Source: Oscillatoriaceae cyanobacterium M7585_C2015_266
Lineage (GTDB): Bacteria > Cyanobacteriota > Cyanobacteriia > Cyanobacteriales > Oscillatoriaceae
Length of the DNA: 64,000 nucleotides
Reading direction: 5' to 3'
Assembly: GCA_015295835.1 (NCBI GenBank)
Contig: DVEG01000009.1
Location: forward strand, 1 to 64,000
The notes below the pieces were generated by a model. That model was not told the origin of the DNA. It made no database searches and saw nothing but the letters and a program-made list of their open reading frames with translations. Positions 63,595 to 64,000 of the stretch are shown here, piece after piece. Each line of letters begins with the position of its first letter. Position 1 is the first letter of the stretch. The position numbers were made by a program, and so were the translations under genes.

Positions 63595-64000
63595 ATGGCA
63601 ACGAAACTCGTAGAACTAATAGGTCGAGAAAATCTGTGGATAGTGCTTTCGGAAGTGGCAGCTTATTTGGGAATTTCTACGAGAAGTATAGTCCTAATAG
63701 ACTTGTGGAGAGTGGGGGTGTGGGTGCATCGGCGACATCAGCTGGCAACCATTGTTAGCTATCGCCGTTTAAACTGCTGGATTCCGGTAATAAGACAAGC
63801 GATCGCCAACTGTCAAGAACTCAACCACCTTGCGCAACTACGGAGTGTGCTAGAAGAGGAATTTAACAAATGCGCTGAAGTATATACCTCAGAAGTCATA
63901 GAAGAATTGCAGGAGTTAATACAAACGCGTCAGGCGCAGTTAGAAGCAGAGAAAGCACCGCGCTGGAAAGCCGAAATTCTCATGCATGGCAACTTGACGA
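63595..64000 (+). CDS. Unrecognised protein, N-terminal part, runs off the window
   Basis: ATG at 63595 with GAGG upstream; the frame stays open for 135 codons to the window edge. The visible part starts MATKLVELIGRENLWIVLSEV, has a stretch (VAAYLGISTRSIVLIDLWRVG) that could be a helix-turn-helix-like segment, and becomes charged and helical (LRSVLEEEFNKCAEVYTSEVIEELQELIQTRQ, by its ends). No family recognised. Confidence 0.6.
   Translation, partial: MATKLVELIGRENLWIVLSEVAAYLGISTRSIVLIDLWRVGVWVHRRHQLATIVSYRRLNCWIPVIRQAIANCQELNHLAQLRSVLEEEFNKCAEVYTSEVIEELQELIQTRQAQLEAEKAPRWKAEILMHGNLT

Noticed and set aside
1-64000. CRISPR arrays, tRNA or rRNA genes
   Set aside because: No regularly spaced 25-40 bp repeats with unique spacers and no convincing cloverleaf or T-loop motif in the gaps. 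The 34636/34752 and 49915 repeats are too few or have no spacers.

Overview
The window is cyanobacterial chromosome. The direct markers are the photosystem I pair psaF-psaJ, the circadian output kinase SasA, a SipA-like (DUF3148) protein, a Cdv3-like division protein next to coaD, many GCGATCGC (HIP1) octamers, and several zinc-ribbon Ser/Thr kinases carrying WD40 or TPR tails. The load of pentapeptide, SLH, CHAT, NB-ARC, Uma2 and WD40 genes fits a large-genome, probably filamentous species; that last step is inference. I saw no tRNA, rRNA, CRISPR array or intact insertion sequence.

Layout. 1-0.5 kb: end of a coiled-coil, tail-anchored protein with 42-bp tandem repeats. 0.7-3.0 kb: aroF (DAHP synthase) and a threonine/serine dehydratase on the minus strand. 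3.0-5.7 kb: a broken Uma2 gene and a WD40 kinase. 6-14.3 kb: an RND efflux adaptor and pump on the plus strand, with two histidine kinases on the minus strand between them. 14.4-22.7 kb: small membrane protein, recX, an Hsp70-like membrane ATPase with its upstream partner, an EI24 protein, a secreted PPC repeat protein, a Tat-exported amine oxidase and a lipo/secreted protein. 22.7-25.0 kb: two tandem paralogous surface-type proteins, one with a DUF4347 head. 25.4-32.0 kb: a same-strand cluster of NB-ARC ATPase, Ser/Thr kinase-TPR, FecR-like/TPR exported protein, beta-barrel-like protein and exported CHAT protease. 32-40 kb: speE, a class III adenylate cyclase, purD, a Uma2 remnant, then folK, HMA copper chaperone, Nudix and photolyase. 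40-52 kb: pseudokinase-WD40, cysteine desulfurase, GT4 glycosyltransferase, DUF2079 protein, sasA, a hydroxyisobutyrate-dehydrogenase-like enzyme, a thioredoxin-fold protein, a pentapeptide protein and a thioredoxin-TPR (CnoX-like) protein. 52-64 kb: SLH-phosphodiester glycosidase, cobalamin riboswitch with cbiX, sipA, coaD-cdv3, GNAT, a dead IS200/IS605 tnpB element, an ACT-like protein, tsaD, psaF-psaJ and a gene running off the right edge.

The most striking signal is the roughly 330-nt leader of aroF (1614-1981, minus strand). A consensus-like promoter is followed by two short ORFs, each dense in Phe/Tyr/Trp codons (YFYFWWF and WFYRFYFW). The end of each ORF forms one arm of an antiterminator that competes with an intrinsic terminator directly downstream. 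This is the architecture of ribosome-mediated transcription attenuation, present twice in tandem in front of the first enzyme of aromatic amino acid synthesis. Other points of interest are the NB-ARC/kinase/CHAT cluster, a WD40 pseudokinase that has lost HRD and DFG, a receiver domain without its phospho-acceptor Asp, the B12 riboswitch controlling a His-rich cobaltochelatase, and a decayed TnpB element whose right-end hairpin is still sharp.
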